A stretch of 64,000 nucleotides of DNA. It comes from CAZFOB01 sp964520325 (lineage in GTDB: Bacteria; Actinomycetota; JAICYB01). Made by a program: the position numbers and the translations under genes. This document shows positions 44,168 through 52,874 of the stretch, in pieces. Where the stretch lies: positions 70,701-134,700 of the forward strand of contig CAZFOB010000010.1 in NCBI GenBank assembly GCA_964520325.1. Direction: 5' to 3'. The number at the start of each line of letters is the position of its first letter. Positions within the stretch are counted from its first letter, which is position 1. A model generated the notes under the pieces. That model was not told the origin of the DNA. It worked only from the letters and a program-made list of their open reading frames with translations, and did not search any database.

Positions 44168-45162
44168 CGCGCGAGTTCCGCCCCCATACGAGCGAGCGTC
44201 TGCGTCGCGCCACCGAAGGACAGCTCGATCCACTTCGACCACAGTGTGTAGCGGTACAGCGGGTAGTCGATGTCGGCGCCCATCCCGCCGTGCAAGTGTT
44301 GCGCGGCCGAGACGACACGTTGTCCGCCTTCGGCCGCCCAGAACTTGGCGACAGAAGTGGCGTGCGATGCATCAAGGCCAACGAACAGACGCCACGCCGC
44401 CTGCCACATCGTGGTGCGCATGGCCTCGACATCGATATACGCGTCGGCCGCGCGCTGCTGCACGGCTTGGAAGCTCCCGAGCGGACGGTCGAACTGCGTG
44501 CGCTCTGAGGTATACGTCGCGGTGATCTCGAGGGCGCGTTCGGCGACTCCGACGCCGAGCGCGCAGAGCGCAACGACGGCTCGCTGAGCGAGCTCGGCAG
44601 TCTGATCTGATCCAGGTGTGCCGATGCGCTCGGCCGGACGCTCGCTCAGCGTGACCGCGTACTCGGGAAAGCCGGCAGTGGTCTCGCGCCGCTCAGAAGC
44701 GAGACCCTCGGCGGACGTGACGTACAGCCCGTCGTGTGCCGAGATCACGACGTGCGAGGCGACGTCGAGTGCGGGCACCCCGACCTTCTCGCCGGAGAGG
44801 AGCCCGTCGCGCACCGTCGTCTTGGTGGCGAACGCGTCGTTGCTGCCGGGCTCGTCGAGGGCAAGGGTGACGATCCCGTCCCTCCGCGCGACAGCGTTTC
44901 CCACCAGGTGCGACCACAGCGGAACGGGAGCGACGGTTCGTCCCTGTTCGATGAGGACGATGCACTGATCGAGGAAGTCGCCGTCATCCACGCCGAGCGA
45001 GACGAGGCCAGAGCGGTCGAGTGTGTCCCACAGCTCGCGGTCGAAAGACTCGCCGCCGGCGGCGAGCTCCTTCAAGCGGTCGTGTGTGGCATGGGCCTCG
45101 AAGATCTGTCGCGCGAGATCACGGAGCGCGATCTGAGTCTCGTCGAACCCGAAGTCCATCAT
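44164..45162 (-). CDS. Short acyl-CoA dehydrogenase subunit
   Basis: Acyl-CoA dehydrogenase family protein of 332 residues from ATG 45162 (MMDFGFDETQIALRD), shorter than standard. The middle domain lacks the usual SEPxAGSD motif; the C-terminal domain has SFQAVQQRAADAYID and QHLHGGMGADIDYPLYRY. Steroid-catabolic heteromeric enzymes such as FadE28-FadE29 pair a short subunit like this with a full-length one. The neighbours 42974 and 45188 are candidate partners (inference). Confidence 0.88.
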
Positions 45163-45187
45163 GCGACGGACACCCCCGCTGCCCCGG

Positions 45188-46363
45188 TCATCCGCGTGGC
45201 ATCCCAAGGCCTGCCGTCGCGATGATCATGCGCTGCACCTCGTTGACACCTCCGCCGAACGTCAAGATCACCGCAGATCGGTACGCCTGCTCGAGCACGC
45301 CGTTGATCTGGGCGCCGACGGACCCACGCTTCACGAGCCCGGTTCGTCCGAGTACTTCGAGCATCAAGCGGTAGCACTCGACGTAGCCCTCGGTGCCGAG
45401 CACCTTCTGTGCAGAAGCATCGGCCGGCGCGAGATGTCCCTTCTCGAGCGACGCGGCCACGCGCCAATTGAAGAGCTGCAGCGCTTCGATCATCGCGTCG
45501 ACACGCGCGAGGTTGAGCTGCACCCACGGGACATCGATGAGGCGTTCGCCGTCCGGCGTTTGCTCTGTCCACACCCACTGCACAACCTGCTCCCAGATCG
45601 ATCGCACCCAGCCAGTGGTCGTGAGTGCGACGCGCTCGTGGTTGAGCTGGGCGGTGATGAGCTTCCAGCCTTCGTTCTCGCCGCCGACGATGTTGCTCGC
45701 CGGGATGCGGACGTCCTCGTAGTAGGTCGCCGTCGTCTGCAGTCCGGCGAGCGTGGTGATCGGAGTGACCTTGAAGCCCGGCGTGTCCGAGTCCATGATC
45801 AGGATCGAGATGCCCTGATGTTTCTTACCGGCCTTCGGGACGTCGGGGTTCGTGCGGACCGCAAGCCACACGTACTCGGCGTCCTCGGCCCCCGATGTGA
45901 AGAGCTTGTTGCCGTTGACGATGAACTCGTCGCCCTCACGCACAGCGCGTGTACGCATCGACGCGAGGTCGGTGCCGGCCTCCGGCTCGGAGTAGCCGAT
46001 CGCGAAGTCGATCTCACCGGCGAGGATCTTCGGAAGGAAGAACGATTTCTGTTCGTCGGAGCCGAACCGCATGAGCGTCGGGCCGACGGTGTTGAGTGCG
46101 ATCACCGGCATCGGCACGCGCGCCCGTTCGGCCTCCTCGAAGAAGATCAGCTGCTCGACCGGACCTCGTCCCTGTCCGCCGTATTCCGACGGCCACCCAA
46201 CACCGAGCCAGCCGTCATCCCCGAGCCGCTTGCACACTGCGCGGTAGTCCGGAGCCCGGGGCTCGTTCCACGCCGTACGACCGTGGGTACGCGGGATCGA
46301 CTCGAAATAGGCGCGCAGCTCCTCGCGCAGAGCTCGTTGCTCGGGGGTGAAGTCGATGTACAA
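45188..46363 (-). CDS. Acyl-CoA dehydrogenase (first gene of catabolic operon)
   Basis: Full-length FadE-type acyl-CoA dehydrogenase, 391 residues, TTG start with GGAG five bases upstream. Motifs GYSEPEAGTDLAS, FIVNGNKLFTSGA, and FGGGVNEVQRM near the C-terminus. Promoter-proximal gene of the minus-strand operon; a perfect palindrome lies 10-32 bases before the start codon. Confidence 0.92.
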   Translation of the reverse strand: MYIDFTPEQRALREELRAYFESIPRTHGRTAWNEPRAPDYRAVCKRLGDDGWLGVGWPSEYGGQGRGPVEQLIFFEEAERARVPMPVIALNTVGPTLMRFGSDEQKSFFLPKILAGEIDFAIGYSEPEAGTDLASMRTRAVREGDEFIVNGNKLFTSGAEDAEYVWLAVRTNPDVPKAGKKHQGISILIMDSDTPGFKVTPITTLAGLQTTATYYEDVRIPASNIVGGENEGWKLITAQLNHERVALTTTGWVRSIWEQVVQWVWTEQTPDGERLIDVPWVQLNLARVDAMIEALQLFNWRVAASLEKGHLAPADASAQKVLGTEGYVECYRLMLEVLGRTGLVKRGSVGAQINGVLEQAYRSAVILTFGGGVNEVQRMIIATAGLGMPRG

Positions 46364-46372
46364 GCGGACTCC

Positions 46373-46395
46373 GTATCTGACGGGTCGTCAGATAC
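46373..46395 (-). promoter_or_regulatory. Palindromic operator (TetR-type) of the acyl-CoA catabolic operon
   Basis: A perfect inverted repeat with 9-bp arms, GTATCTGAC and GTCAGATAC, separated by 5 bp, sits just upstream of the first operon gene. On the coding strand the right arm (AGATAC) could overlap a -10 element, as expected for repression. A nearly identical palindrome occurs at 54866-54880 in the divergent P450/acyl-CoA dehydrogenase promoter. The TetR regulator at the end of this operon is the obvious candidate binder. Confidence 0.75.
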
Positions 46396-46512
46396 TACGG
46401 ACTCCCGCTGGGAAGGGGAGGCGGCGCCGACCGAAGCTGACGCGTGAAGCAACATCTGTGGAGCCCGCTTCCCGCTCATCGGGCACCGGGCTCCACAGGA
46501 GGACGTGGGCGG

Positions 46513-47358
46513 CTACTTCGTGCCGATGCCGATGTTGACCGGCGCGGTCAGCACAGCGGGCCCGTTGCCACCCGAGCGCTCGCGAACCATGCCGTCGAGC
46601 ACCTTGATGACGTCGGTGCACTGCTCGTCCGTGAGTTCAGCGACGAGCATGCCGGGGATCGGGTTGCCGCCGAGGCACCAGTCCCAAAGCTGCTGTCCAG
46701 TCCGCACTTCGACGCGCTCCTTCTTGCTCGTGTCGACGCTGACGTCCCTCAGGCCTGCGCCCGTCAGTCGCTGCCGCAAGACGTCCGGGTCGGCGACCTG
46801 GAACTCGAGCATCGGCTCGTCCTCGGCGGGCCCCTCGAACTCGGGGACGACCGCTTGCACCGCGCCGATGAAGAAGTGCAGCGCCTCGAACTCGTCTGGG
46901 TTCCCGTACGCGATGAGGAGTACGCGTCCGCCGGGCTTCGTCACGCGGAACATCTCGCGCAGCGCCTGGGCCTGGTCCGGGACAAGCATGACGCCGAACT
47001 GCGACCCGGTGACGTCGAAGCTGTCGTCCGAGATGTCGAGGTGATGGGCGTCCATGACGCGACCTTCCGCGTCGAGACCCTCCTCACGCACTCGCGCTTC
47101 GAAACGCTCGATCATGCCGGACGACCAATCGGTCGCCAGCACCTTTGCTCCGAGACGCGCCGCCGGCAGACTCAGGCCGCCGGTTCCGGCAGCAACGTCC
47201 AGGAAGCCATCCCCGGGCTTCACGCCTGCGAGGAGCAACGCTTCTGTTGCGAGTCCGGCCTCACCGGGGGCAACGTGCTCGTCGTATCCCGTTGCGATCG
47301 CGTCCCATGCCTCGGCCGACGCTACGTGCTCTTCATGCGTTGCGGTGACATCTGTCAT
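46513..47358 (-). CDS. SAM-dependent methyltransferase (ubiE-like fold)
   Basis: Class I methyltransferase, 281 residues from ATG 47358 (MTDVTATHEEHVASAE), chosen over GTG 47379 because GGAGGA lies 4 bases before the ATG. Motifs: FLDVAAGTGGLSLPA, VLATDWSSGMIE, and PGGRVLLIAYG. A C-terminal extension of about 60 residues is present. The substrate is unknown. It follows the flavin monooxygenase gene by 17 bases and is probably co-transcribed with it. Confidence 0.85.
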   Translation of the reverse strand: MTDVTATHEEHVASAEAWDAIATGYDEHVAPGEAGLATEALLLAGVKPGDGFLDVAAGTGGLSLPAARLGAKVLATDWSSGMIERFEARVREEGLDAEGRVMDAHHLDISDDSFDVTGSQFGVMLVPDQAQALREMFRVTKPGGRVLLIAYGNPDEFEALHFFIGAVQAVVPEFEGPAEDEPMLEFQVADPDVLRQRLTGAGLRDVSVDTSKKERVEVRTGQQLWDWCLGGNPIPGMLVAELTDEQCTDVIKVLDGMVRERSGGNGPAVLTAPVNIGIGTK

Positions 47359-47375
47359 CACGTCCTCCTTCGCCT

Positions 47376-48494
47376 TCACCGGCTTGTCAGCACGCGCGCC
47401 GCGCGCCCTTGGTTCGATCCGAACGAAGCGATGTGCTTCGCGATGTAACGGGCATCTCGACCGACACCGGTGATGACGTCGGACGTCGCGGCGTATTGGA
47501 ACTCGAGGCCCAGGAAGTGCAGACCCGGCTCCGCCGAGACGATGCCGCGTTTGTGGAGAGGACGCCCGTCGTCATCGAAGACGGGGAGGTCGATCCACGG
47601 GAAGCTCTGGTGGAAACCTGTGCACCAGATGACGTTGGCGACATCGAGGATGGTTCCGTCCTCGAGCACCGGCGACCCGCTCTCGACGCCGGTCACCTTC
47701 GCGAGTACGCGCTCGACACCGGCGGCGACAAGCTCCTTCGGCTTGATGCGGACCACGGGCGCGCCCTTGCCGGCCATCTTCGGAAGGACCTTCCGTCCGA
47801 CCGGCGTCCCCAGGTTCAGCACGCGGTGACCGACGAACCGGACGATCCGGATCAAGACCCGCGACGCGACGAACGTGTCGATGTGGAACGGGATGTTCCC
47901 GGGGTGTCGTCCAACGAGCCACGTCGGATGCGTGCGGACGACGTCCATGGCGATGTCGGAACCCGAGTTTCCCGCGCCGACCAGCAGGACCCCGCCCTCC
48001 TGAAGCTGCGCAGGACTGCGGTAGTCGACCGAGTGGATCTGCACGATGCGTGGATCGAGTTCGGCCGCCAACGGCGGCACCTTCGGTTGCTGGAACGCGC
48101 CGGTCGCCACGATCACGCGTTCGGCTTCATAGCGGTGCGTCTTCGTCGTCACCACGAAACGGCCGCGTTCCTTCTTCACGTTCTCGACGCGGCTTCCCGT
48201 GCGGATCGGAAGATCGAACCGCTGCGCATATGCCTCGAGGTACGCGGCGAACTCGTCCTTCGTTGGAGCGTGGTTCTTGTCGCCGGTGAACGGCATACCG
48301 TCAAGCGAGCAGTAGCGGCCCGGCGTGAACAACCGCAGCGAGTCCCACCTCGACCTCCATGCGTGACCGACGCGGTCGTTCGCGTCGAGGATCACGAACG
48401 GCACTCCAAGCTTCTTGAGCTGGTAACCCATCGAGAGACCGGATTGGCCTCCGCCGATCACCACCGTGTCGATGCTTTCGAGTTCCTTGCGCAT
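47376..48494 (-). CDS. FAD/NAD(P)-dependent monooxygenase (CzcO/FMO-like)
   Basis: Flavoprotein of 372 residues. FAD motif VVIGGGQSGLSMGYQL, NADPH motif LLVGAGNSGSDIAMD, and the FATGY-like ending VIWCTGFHQSFPWI are present, characteristic of the flavin monooxygenase/CzcO group. May oxygenate a ketone or sulfur/nitrogen compound; the substrate is unknown. Its strong ribosome-binding site is complementary to an upstream 10-base segment. Confidence 0.85.
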   Translation of the reverse strand: MRKELESIDTVVIGGGQSGLSMGYQLKKLGVPFVILDANDRVGHAWRSRWDSLRLFTPGRYCSLDGMPFTGDKNHAPTKDEFAAYLEAYAQRFDLPIRTGSRVENVKKERGRFVVTTKTHRYEAERVIVATGAFQQPKVPPLAAELDPRIVQIHSVDYRSPAQLQEGGVLLVGAGNSGSDIAMDVVRTHPTWLVGRHPGNIPFHIDTFVASRVLIRIVRFVGHRVLNLGTPVGRKVLPKMAGKGAPVVRIKPKELVAAGVERVLAKVTGVESGSPVLEDGTILDVANVIWCTGFHQSFPWIDLPVFDDDGRPLHKRGIVSAEPGLHFLGLEFQYAATSDVITGVGRDARYIAKHIASFGSNQGRAARVLTSR

Positions 48495-48495
48495 G

Positions 48496-48554
48496 TCCCC
48501 TCCTCATCGCTGGCCGGTCCGGATGACCGACAAGCCGACCTTAGGAGGAGGGGA
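48496..48554 (-). promoter_or_regulatory. Inverted repeat that could sequester the Shine-Dalgarno of the monooxygenase gene
   Basis: In the minus-strand transcript TCCCCTCCTC (48554-48545) is followed 39 bases later by its exact complement GAGGAGGGGA (48505-48496), which ends one base before the ATG at 48494. Pairing would bury the whole ribosome-binding site. This is consistent with translational control by an RNA structure; no ligand-binding fold is recognisable. Confidence 0.55.
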
Positions 48555-48623
48555 TCGCGGCGGCTTCGGGCGGAACACCCAAATCAGGTGCTGGGCCGCA
48601 TGGGTATTTCTATGTAGTCGCGC

Positions 48624-50861
48624 CTACGCGAGACCGTTCTCGTAGGCATAGGCCGTGGCGGCCGCGCGCGACGAGATCCCGAGCTTCGTGAAGATGTTGC
48701 TGATGTGGCGGGCTACGGTCTTCTCGCTGAGCACGAGCTCGGAGGCGATCGCGCGGTTCGTCCTCCCCGTGGCGACGAGTCGCAGGACCTCCACCTCGCG
48801 GGGCGAGAGGCCTCCCGACGTCTTGGGTGCCTTTGGTCCGTAGATCTCCTTCAGGCGCGCGAGATCCGGTTCGGCCCCCAGTTGCTCGAAATCCTCACGG
48901 GCCGCCTCGAACTCCATGTCGGCGCCGGCGTCGTCCCCCAGTGCTCGGCGAGCAAGCCCCATCAGCACGCGGACCCGCGCGGCTTCATGTGGCGCGTCGA
49001 GCTGCCGCCAAACCACGGACGCTTCGCGCAGCTTCGAGAGTCCGGCGCGGGCGTCTGACTCGACGACCAGAACGGCTCCGTCGGCGTGTGCTGCGAGCGC
49101 GTGCAGAAGTGGTGCATCGAGCATCGTTGCGATCTCACCGAGCTCATTTGCGCACGCACGGGCCGCTCCTACATCTCCCGCCTCGAGCATGATCTCAACG
49201 GACGCCGGGAGCACCCTCGACCGAGAAGGTGGATCGTGCGTATCGTCCAGCACGCGTCTGATGGCCGCGGCGGCAACGTCGACGCGACCCTGGGCTAGCC
49301 GGATCAGCGACATCCCGGGTTCGGGCTCGCGTCCGGCTTGACTGGCCCGACGGTACGACTCCTCGGCGCCGGCGAAGTCGCCGCGTAACCGCTGGATCTC
49401 GCCGAGCTGGTAGAAGGCCGACCCGAGCGAGTCCCAGGTGGGAGGACCTGCGAGCGTTTCGCACGCACGCTCGGCGGCGATCATGGCGTCCGGCCACGCG
49501 CCTTGAAGCTGGAAGATCTCGCAGCGGTGGATGAGGCAGTTCCCTCGATAGGGCACGAGATCGGGTTGGGCATCGCACCAACGTGAGAGTGCCGCGGTCC
49601 ACTCCCGCGCGCGGCGGAGGTCGAACAGCCGCTGGCACGCGTCGATCACAGCGCAATAGCAGATGCCGGCGAAGATCGCTGAGACCTCACCTGTCGTGAC
49701 GGCGACCATGACCTCGTCGAGCAGGCCGAAGCCTTCCTTCGGCCGTCCCATCATGATCTCGGCTTGGCCGAGGGCGAGCCGGCTCATCGTCACCGCGTTC
49801 GGGTCGTCGAAGCGTCGTGCGATCTCTGCCGCTTCGAGGAAATTCGGGTAAGCCGTTGCCGGATCACCCGAAAACAGCACCGGCAGGTTGGTGAGCGTGA
49901 GAAACCACGCGCGCTCGACGCAGTCCTCGCCGCTCTCTTCGAGAATCCGTCCGCCCCGCGCGATCCAGCCCATCGCGGGCGCCATGTCGCCTCTGAACAA
50001 CAGACCGCACGCGTGCCAGAACGCGCAATGCGCCGCTCGAGCCGGCTCGCCACGTCGGAGAGCCTCGTGGTGGGCGCGCGTCCAGGCGTCTGCTGCACCA
50101 CCTTCGTCCCCGATCAGGTAAGACGCTTCCGCGAGCCGTTCGAGGTCGTCGATGTCGAGCTCGGCCTCGCGATCAGCCGCGGTGAATCGTGCGACCGCGT
50201 CGCTCCACCGATGCTCCGCGAAGACCTGTCGGCCTTGTTCGCGCTCATTTCCGGCGCTTCCTGCGCCATCGGAGCCACGCAGGACGGCGAAGTCGCGTTG
50301 CAGTTGTGCTTCGGTGAGCTGGAAGATCCGATGCGAACCGGGGAAGTCCTTGAGTCCATACGTTCCGAGATCGTTCAGCTCGCTCCCAGACCGGAGTCTC
50401 GACGAAACAAGCTCGGCGGTTGACTGTGAAACGAGGATCTGTCCGCCATGTCCGGAGTCGCAGATCCGCTTAGCACGATTGACGTCCTGTCCGACGTAAT
50501 CACCATCTCGGACGATCGCCTCACCGGTGTGCAGCCCCATACGAACTCGGAGCTGGCGTCCTTCGGGCCAAGCGTGGGACTCGAGAGCGTTCTGACCCTC
50601 GAGGGCGGCCGCGGCAGCGTCCGTCGCCTTGGCGAACGCGACGAAGAGCGCGTCCCCTTCTGCGAACACCACAACGCCACTGTGCGCTGAGAACGCCTCC
50701 CGCAAGAGCGAACGTTGAGATTCCTGGAGCTCCGCGTAGCGTGCGTCGCCAAGTGCTGCGACGGTCTGAGTCGACCCTTCAACGTCTGTGAAGAGGAAGG
50801 TGACTGTACCTGTCGGAAGCGCCTGCTCTGGTCGCTCGCTCATCGCTCGCCTCGCGTCCAT
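48624..50861 (-). CDS. LuxR-family regulator with N-terminal class III cyclase-like domain
   Basis: Large regulator, 745 residues from ATG 50861 (GGAG five bases upstream; ATG 50843 is the alternative). Domains: a class III nucleotide-cyclase homology domain (GTVTFLFTDVEGST, FAEGDALFVAF, RMGLHTGEA, about 15-185), a long helical TPR-like region, and a C-terminal LuxR helix-turn-helix (LSPREVEVLRLVATG...ASELVLSEKTVARHISNIFTKLG). The lysine that recognises adenine is not obvious in the cyclase core, so activity is uncertain. Divergent from the luciferase-like gene. Confidence 0.87.
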   Translation of the reverse strand: MDARRAMSERPEQALPTGTVTFLFTDVEGSTQTVAALGDARYAELQESQRSLLREAFSAHSGVVVFAEGDALFVAFAKATDAAAAALEGQNALESHAWPEGRQLRVRMGLHTGEAIVRDGDYVGQDVNRAKRICDSGHGGQILVSQSTAELVSSRLRSGSELNDLGTYGLKDFPGSHRIFQLTEAQLQRDFAVLRGSDGAGSAGNEREQGRQVFAEHRWSDAVARFTAADREAELDIDDLERLAEASYLIGDEGGAADAWTRAHHEALRRGEPARAAHCAFWHACGLLFRGDMAPAMGWIARGGRILEESGEDCVERAWFLTLTNLPVLFSGDPATAYPNFLEAAEIARRFDDPNAVTMSRLALGQAEIMMGRPKEGFGLLDEVMVAVTTGEVSAIFAGICYCAVIDACQRLFDLRRAREWTAALSRWCDAQPDLVPYRGNCLIHRCEIFQLQGAWPDAMIAAERACETLAGPPTWDSLGSAFYQLGEIQRLRGDFAGAEESYRRASQAGREPEPGMSLIRLAQGRVDVAAAAIRRVLDDTHDPPSRSRVLPASVEIMLEAGDVGAARACANELGEIATMLDAPLLHALAAHADGAVLVVESDARAGLSKLREASVVWRQLDAPHEAARVRVLMGLARRALGDDAGADMEFEAAREDFEQLGAEPDLARLKEIYGPKAPKTSGGLSPREVEVLRLVATGRTNRAIASELVLSEKTVARHISNIFTKLGISSRAAATAYAYENGLA

Positions 50862-50899
50862 CCAGTCTCCCGCGTGAGCGTCACGGAGGCGAACCCAGC

Positions 50900-50905
50900 T
50901 ATAAA
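50900..50905 (+). promoter_or_regulatory. -10-like element of short-leader promoter
   Basis: TATAAA ends 8 bases before the ATG at 50914 with no Shine-Dalgarno between, predicting a leaderless or nearly leaderless transcript for the luciferase-like gene. Confidence 0.45.
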
Positions 50906-50913
50906 GGTCTCCC

Positions 50914-51918
50914 ATGAAACTCGGCTTGATGATCGGGTACTGGTCGGCTGCACCTCCGCCCAACCTCATCGAGCTCGCGAAGCTCGCCGAGTCGGCCGGC
51001 TACGACTCCATCTGGACGGCCGAAGCGTACGGCTCCGACGTCGTCTCACCGCTGTGCTGGATCGGCGCCAACACCAAGACCATCAAGCTCGGCACCGGCC
51101 TCATGCAGATCGCCGCACGCACACCCGCCTGCGTTGCCATGACGGCAGCCACGATCGACCACCTCTCCGGTGGACGGCTCATCCTCGGCCTCGGTGTGTC
51201 CGGCCCCCAGGTCGTCGAAGGGTGGTACGGCCAGCCGTTCCCGAAACCGTTGCAGCGCACGAAGGACTACGTCGAGATCATCCGGACGATGCTGCGCCGC
51301 GAGGAGCCGGTCACCTCCGAGAGTGAGCACTACCCGCTCCCGTATCCGGGCGGCGCCGGGCTCGGGAAGCCGCTCAAGATCACCGTCCATCCGCTGCGTA
51401 GCGAGATCCCCATCTATCTGGGGGCTGAAGGACCCAAGAACGTGAAGCAAACAACCGAGATCGCCGACGGTTGGCTCCCGATCTTCTACTCACCGTTCCG
51501 CAACGACATGTACGAAAGGATCAGCTTCCCTGAGGGCTTCGAAGTCGCATGTCCGGTGACGATGATGGTCACCGACGACTCCCCAGAAGCAGTGAAGGGC
51601 GCCCTCGACTTCATCAAGCTCTCGCTCTCCTTCTACATCGGGGGCATGGGAGCGAAGGACCGCAACTTCCACCTCGACGTCGTCGGACGCATGGGTTTCG
51701 AGGAAGACGCACGGCGCGTCCAGGATCTGTTCCTCGACGGCAAGCGGGACGAAGCAGCCGCGGCTGTACCCGACGCACTCGCCGACGAGATCTCGCTCGT
51801 CGGACCGAAGGAACGGATCAAGGAACGTCTCCAAGCGTGGGAGGCATCGCCCATCACCACGCTGCTCGTTGGCGCTCGCGACGAGGCGACGGTGAAGCTG
51901 CTCCCGGAGCTGCTCTGA
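50914..51918 (+). CDS. Luciferase-like (LLM class) F420/FMN-dependent oxidoreductase
   Basis: TIM-barrel oxidoreductase, 334 residues (MKLGLMIGYWSAAPPP). LLM-family features: YDSIWTAEAYGSD, GTGLMQIAARTPA, DHLSGGRLILGLGVSGPQVVEG and IYLGAEGPKNVKQTTEIADGW. The pattern is closest to F420-dependent members common in actinobacteria. The substrate is unknown. First gene of a three-gene plus-strand operon; its stop overlaps the next ATG by one base. Confidence 0.9.
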   Translation: MKLGLMIGYWSAAPPPNLIELAKLAESAGYDSIWTAEAYGSDVVSPLCWIGANTKTIKLGTGLMQIAARTPACVAMTAATIDHLSGGRLILGLGVSGPQVVEGWYGQPFPKPLQRTKDYVEIIRTMLRREEPVTSESEHYPLPYPGGAGLGKPLKITVHPLRSEIPIYLGAEGPKNVKQTTEIADGWLPIFYSPFRNDMYERISFPEGFEVACPVTMMVTDDSPEAVKGALDFIKLSLSFYIGGMGAKDRNFHLDVVGRMGFEEDARRVQDLFLDGKRDEAAAAVPDALADEISLVGPKERIKERLQAWEASPITTLLVGARDEATVKLLPELL

Positions 51919-52874
51919 TGCCGATGTTCTCCAACCGCGTCACCGAGATGCTCGGCATCGACATCCCGATCGTCCAAGCACCGATGGGATGGATCGCCAG
52001 ATCGCAACTCGCTTCGGCGGTGAGCAACGCCGGCGCGATGGGGATCATCGAGACATCGTCGGGACAGCTTGACGAGATCCGTGACGAGATCCGCAAGATG
52101 CGCGACCTCACCGACAAGCCGTTCGGCGTGAACATCGCGCAAGCGTTCGTGCGCGACCCCGCCATCGTCGACTTCGTCGTCGAGCAGGGCGTGAAGTTCG
52201 TGACGACTTCCGCCGGATCTCCGACGAAGTACACCGGACAGCTCAAGGCCGCCGGTCTGACCGTCTTCCATGTCGTGCCGAATCTCTACGGCGCGCTCAA
52301 GGCGATCGACGCCGGCGTCGACGGACTCGTTGTCGAAGGCGGCGAGGGCGGCGGTTTCAAGAACCCTCGTCCGGTCGCCACGATGGTCCTCTTGCCGCTG
52401 GTCGCATCGAAGGTGGACGTCCCGATCATCGCTGCCGGCGGGTTCGTCGACGGACCGACCATGGCTGCCGCATTCGCCCTGGGGGCCGAAGGCGTTCAGA
52501 TGGGTACACGCATGGTGTCCGCGCTCGAGTCGCCCGTGCACGACAACTGGAAGCAGATGGTGGTCGATGCCGCGGAGACGGACACGGTATTCCTGAACCG
52601 GCACACTTCGCCCGCCCTGCGCGCTTTGCGCACCAAGCGGACGGAGTCCTTCGAGTTCGATAACGAGTCCAATGCGATGTCGCTCTTCGGCAACGCCATG
52701 GATCTCTACTTCGGCGGCGACATGGAAGCCGCGATCGCGTTGAGCGGACAGGTGGCCGGGCGCATCGACGAGATCAGGCCCGTCGCCGACATCATCGACG
52801 AGTGCGCGACGGACTGCCTCGCGCTGCTCCGCGAGCTGGCCGAGCGCTATCCCGACGTCGTGACCGCACGATGA
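51918..52874 (+). CDS. Nitronate monooxygenase-like FMN protein
   Basis: TIM-barrel flavoprotein of the nitronate monooxygenase/2-nitropropane dioxygenase family, 318 residues. Motifs: IVQAPMGWIA, GFGVN-type PFGVNIAQ, VVEGGEGGGFKN and IIAAGGFVDGPTMAAAFALGAEGVQMGTR (FMN phosphate site). Many family members in lipid-degradation clusters have no nitronate activity, so the exact reaction is open. Confidence 0.88.
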   Translation: MPMFSNRVTEMLGIDIPIVQAPMGWIARSQLASAVSNAGAMGIIETSSGQLDEIRDEIRKMRDLTDKPFGVNIAQAFVRDPAIVDFVVEQGVKFVTTSAGSPTKYTGQLKAAGLTVFHVVPNLYGALKAIDAGVDGLVVEGGEGGGFKNPRPVATMVLLPLVASKVDVPIIAAGGFVDGPTMAAAFALGAEGVQMGTRMVSALESPVHDNWKQMVVDAAETDTVFLNRHTSPALRALRTKRTESFEFDNESNAMSLFGNAMDLYFGGDMEAAIALSGQVAGRIDEIRPVADIIDECATDCLALLRELAERYPDVVTAR

